A DNA stretch of 64,000 bases from CBDAPX01 sp965198725 (GTDB taxonomy: Bacteria; Pseudomonadota; Alphaproteobacteria; Rhodobacterales; Rhodobacteraceae): assembly GCA_965198725.1 (NCBI GenBank), contig CBDAPX010000002.1, positions 744,001-808,000 of the forward strand, given 5' to 3'. Made by a program: the position numbers and the translations under genes. Each line of letters opens with the position of its first letter. Positions within the stretch are counted from its first letter, which is position 1. The notes under the pieces are model-generated. The model saw nothing but the letters and a program-made list of their open reading frames with translations. It searched no databases and was not told the DNA's origin. Of the stretch, positions 63,105 to 64,000 are shown piece after piece.

Positions 63105-64000
63105 ATGCATATCGAATTTCGCCATTTGCGGACTGTCAAAGCCATCCATGAAGCCGGTGGGTTGGCCCGCGCCGCGGATCTGCTCAACATCACGCAAAGC
63201 GCGTTGAGTCATCAGATCAAGGGACTTGAGGATCAGGCAGGCGTTGAGCTTTTCATCCGACGATCCAAACCGATGCGTCTTTCTGCAGCCGGAATGCGGC
63301 TTTTGCGTCTGGCGGATCAGGTCTTGCCACAGATTGAGGCGTTGCAGGCCGAGTTTTCAAGCTTGCGCGACGGCAAAACCGGGCGCATGCATATCGCCAT
63401 CGAATGCCACGCCTGTTTTGAGTGGCTCTTTCCCGTGCTCGAAGAGTTTCGAAAGTCATGGCCGGATGTGGATGTCGACATACGTCCCGGACTGGCCTTT
63501 GATGCTTTGCCGGCCTTGCAGAAAGAAGATGTGGATCTCGTCGTGTCCTCGGATCCCGAGGACTTGCCCGGCGTCGAGTTCATCGAGCTTTTTGACTATA
63601 ACCCGGTCTTTGTCGCCGCATCCTCGCACCCCTTGGCCAGTAAGCAATTTGTTGAGGCAGCGGATTTTCGGGGCGAAACCCTGATCACGTATCCTGTCGA
63701 ACGGTCTCGGCTGGATGTCTTCAGTCAGCTGTTGATCCCGGCAAAGGTGGAACCGTCAGCCATCCGCCAAGTTGAACTGACGGCTGTAATCCTTCTGCTG
63801 GTCGCGTCGAACAGAGGCGTTTCGGTTCTGCCCGATTGGGTCGTGCGCGAGGTCAAATATTCCAGCGACTATGTCACCCGACCGCTGACCAAAGACGGCA
63901 TCACCCGGCGCCTCTATGCCGCCATTCGCAGCGAAGACCGCGAAAAGCCCTTTGTTCAAAACCTGATCCGTTTGGCCCGGGTCGAGGCGCGCAAACTGCA
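63105..64000 (+). CDS. metR: MetR-like LysR regulator (partial at window end)
   Basis: The frame from ATG 63105 is open to the window end, 298 codons. The winged helix is LARAADLLNITQSALSHQIKGLEDQAGVELF, and effector-domain segments such as IAIECHACFEWLFPVLEEFRKSWP and ASSHPLASKQ are characteristic of MetR. It is divergent from metF. GGAGCAGCCCTAGG precedes the ATG. The last residues lie outside the window. Confidence 0.87.
   Translation, partial: MHIEFRHLRTVKAIHEAGGLARAADLLNITQSALSHQIKGLEDQAGVELFIRRSKPMRLSAAGMRLLRLADQVLPQIEALQAEFSSLRDGKTGRMHIAIECHACFEWLFPVLEEFRKSWPDVDVDIRPGLAFDALPALQKEDVDLVVSSDPEDLPGVEFIELFDYNPVFVAASSHPLASKQFVEAADFRGETLITYPVERSRLDVFSQLLIPAKVEPSAIRQVELTAVILLLVASNRGVSVLPDWVVREVKYSSDYVTRPLTKDGITRRLYAAIRSEDREKPFVQNLIRLARVEARKL

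Noticed and set aside
1..64000. tRNA, rRNA, CRISPR arrays, prophage or integrase
   Set aside because: None recognised on either strand by eye; a tRNAscan-SE or Rfam search would be needed to exclude small RNAs.

Overview
The window is a gene-dense stretch (about 60 protein genes, short intergenic gaps, G+C-rich codons) of an alphaproteobacterial chromosome. It most resembles the Roseobacter group of the Rhodobacteraceae. Pointers are the choXWV-betICBA choline/choline-sulfate locus, an ScfR/PccR-type regulator beside a propionyl-CoA carboxylase and methylmalonyl-CoA mutase cluster, several small proteins of the kind typical of Rhodobacterales, and a dispersed repeat related to GGGTATTTnTGACAAG. 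No rRNA, tRNA, CRISPR array, prophage or autonomous transposon was seen. Assignments rest on recognition of families and motifs by eye; no database search was run.

Layout. 1-12.2 kb: end of an MgtE-type Mg2+ channel, 5-formyl-THF cyclo-ligase, a YmdB-like phosphodiesterase, an EamA exporter, two SLC13/TrkA-C permeases, a bile-acid/Na+ symporter family protein, a glutathionyl-hydroquinone reductase and yebC. An SDR and a FAD dehydrogenase in this part each carry an in-frame stop. 12.2-14.7 kb: divergent argP/argO-like pair and a second EamA exporter. 14.7-23.8 kb: choline uptake (choXWV) divergent from betI-betC-GST-betB-small membrane protein-betA. These convert choline-O-sulfate or choline to glycine betaine, and a BetI-type palindrome sits between the two arms.

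24-39 kb: outer-membrane barrel protein, ScfR/PccR-like regulator, YciI, LysR, a Bcr/CflA exporter, and the propionate module pccB, five or six small accessory genes, pccA, DUF4174, a sulfotransferase-like gene, and methylmalonyl-CoA mutase. TTTGCAAA-type octamers lie upstream of pccB and of the regulator itself. 39-53 kb: nhaA, VOC, GNAT, a TerB/J-domain protein, an MsbA-like ABC exporter, a tyrosine phosphatase, two PLP aminotransferases, a crotonase, a second Bcr/CflA exporter and valS. A 266-bp MITE-like element lies exactly between two convergent stop codons at 42.2-42.5 kb.

53-64 kb: a tight operon of dienelactone hydrolase-like, HD-domain and phytanoyl-CoA-dioxygenase-like genes, reading right to left, beside a frameshifted LysR gene. 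Then an Lrp regulator divergent from a PLP decarboxylase, a solitary molybdenum hydroxylase large subunit overlapping a DUF2235 hydrolase, a hotdog thioesterase, and metF divergent from a metR-like regulator that runs off the end.

The most promising undescribed system is the PhyH-HD-DLH operon. The HD protein keeps residues matching the six iron ligands of PhnZ-type HD diiron oxygenases, and its partner has a complete Fe/2-oxoglutarate site. Together they resemble the two-step PhnY/PhnZ oxidative cleavage logic, on an unknown substrate. Five genes are broken by stop codons or indels, which suggests either recent gene decay or consensus errors in the assembly.
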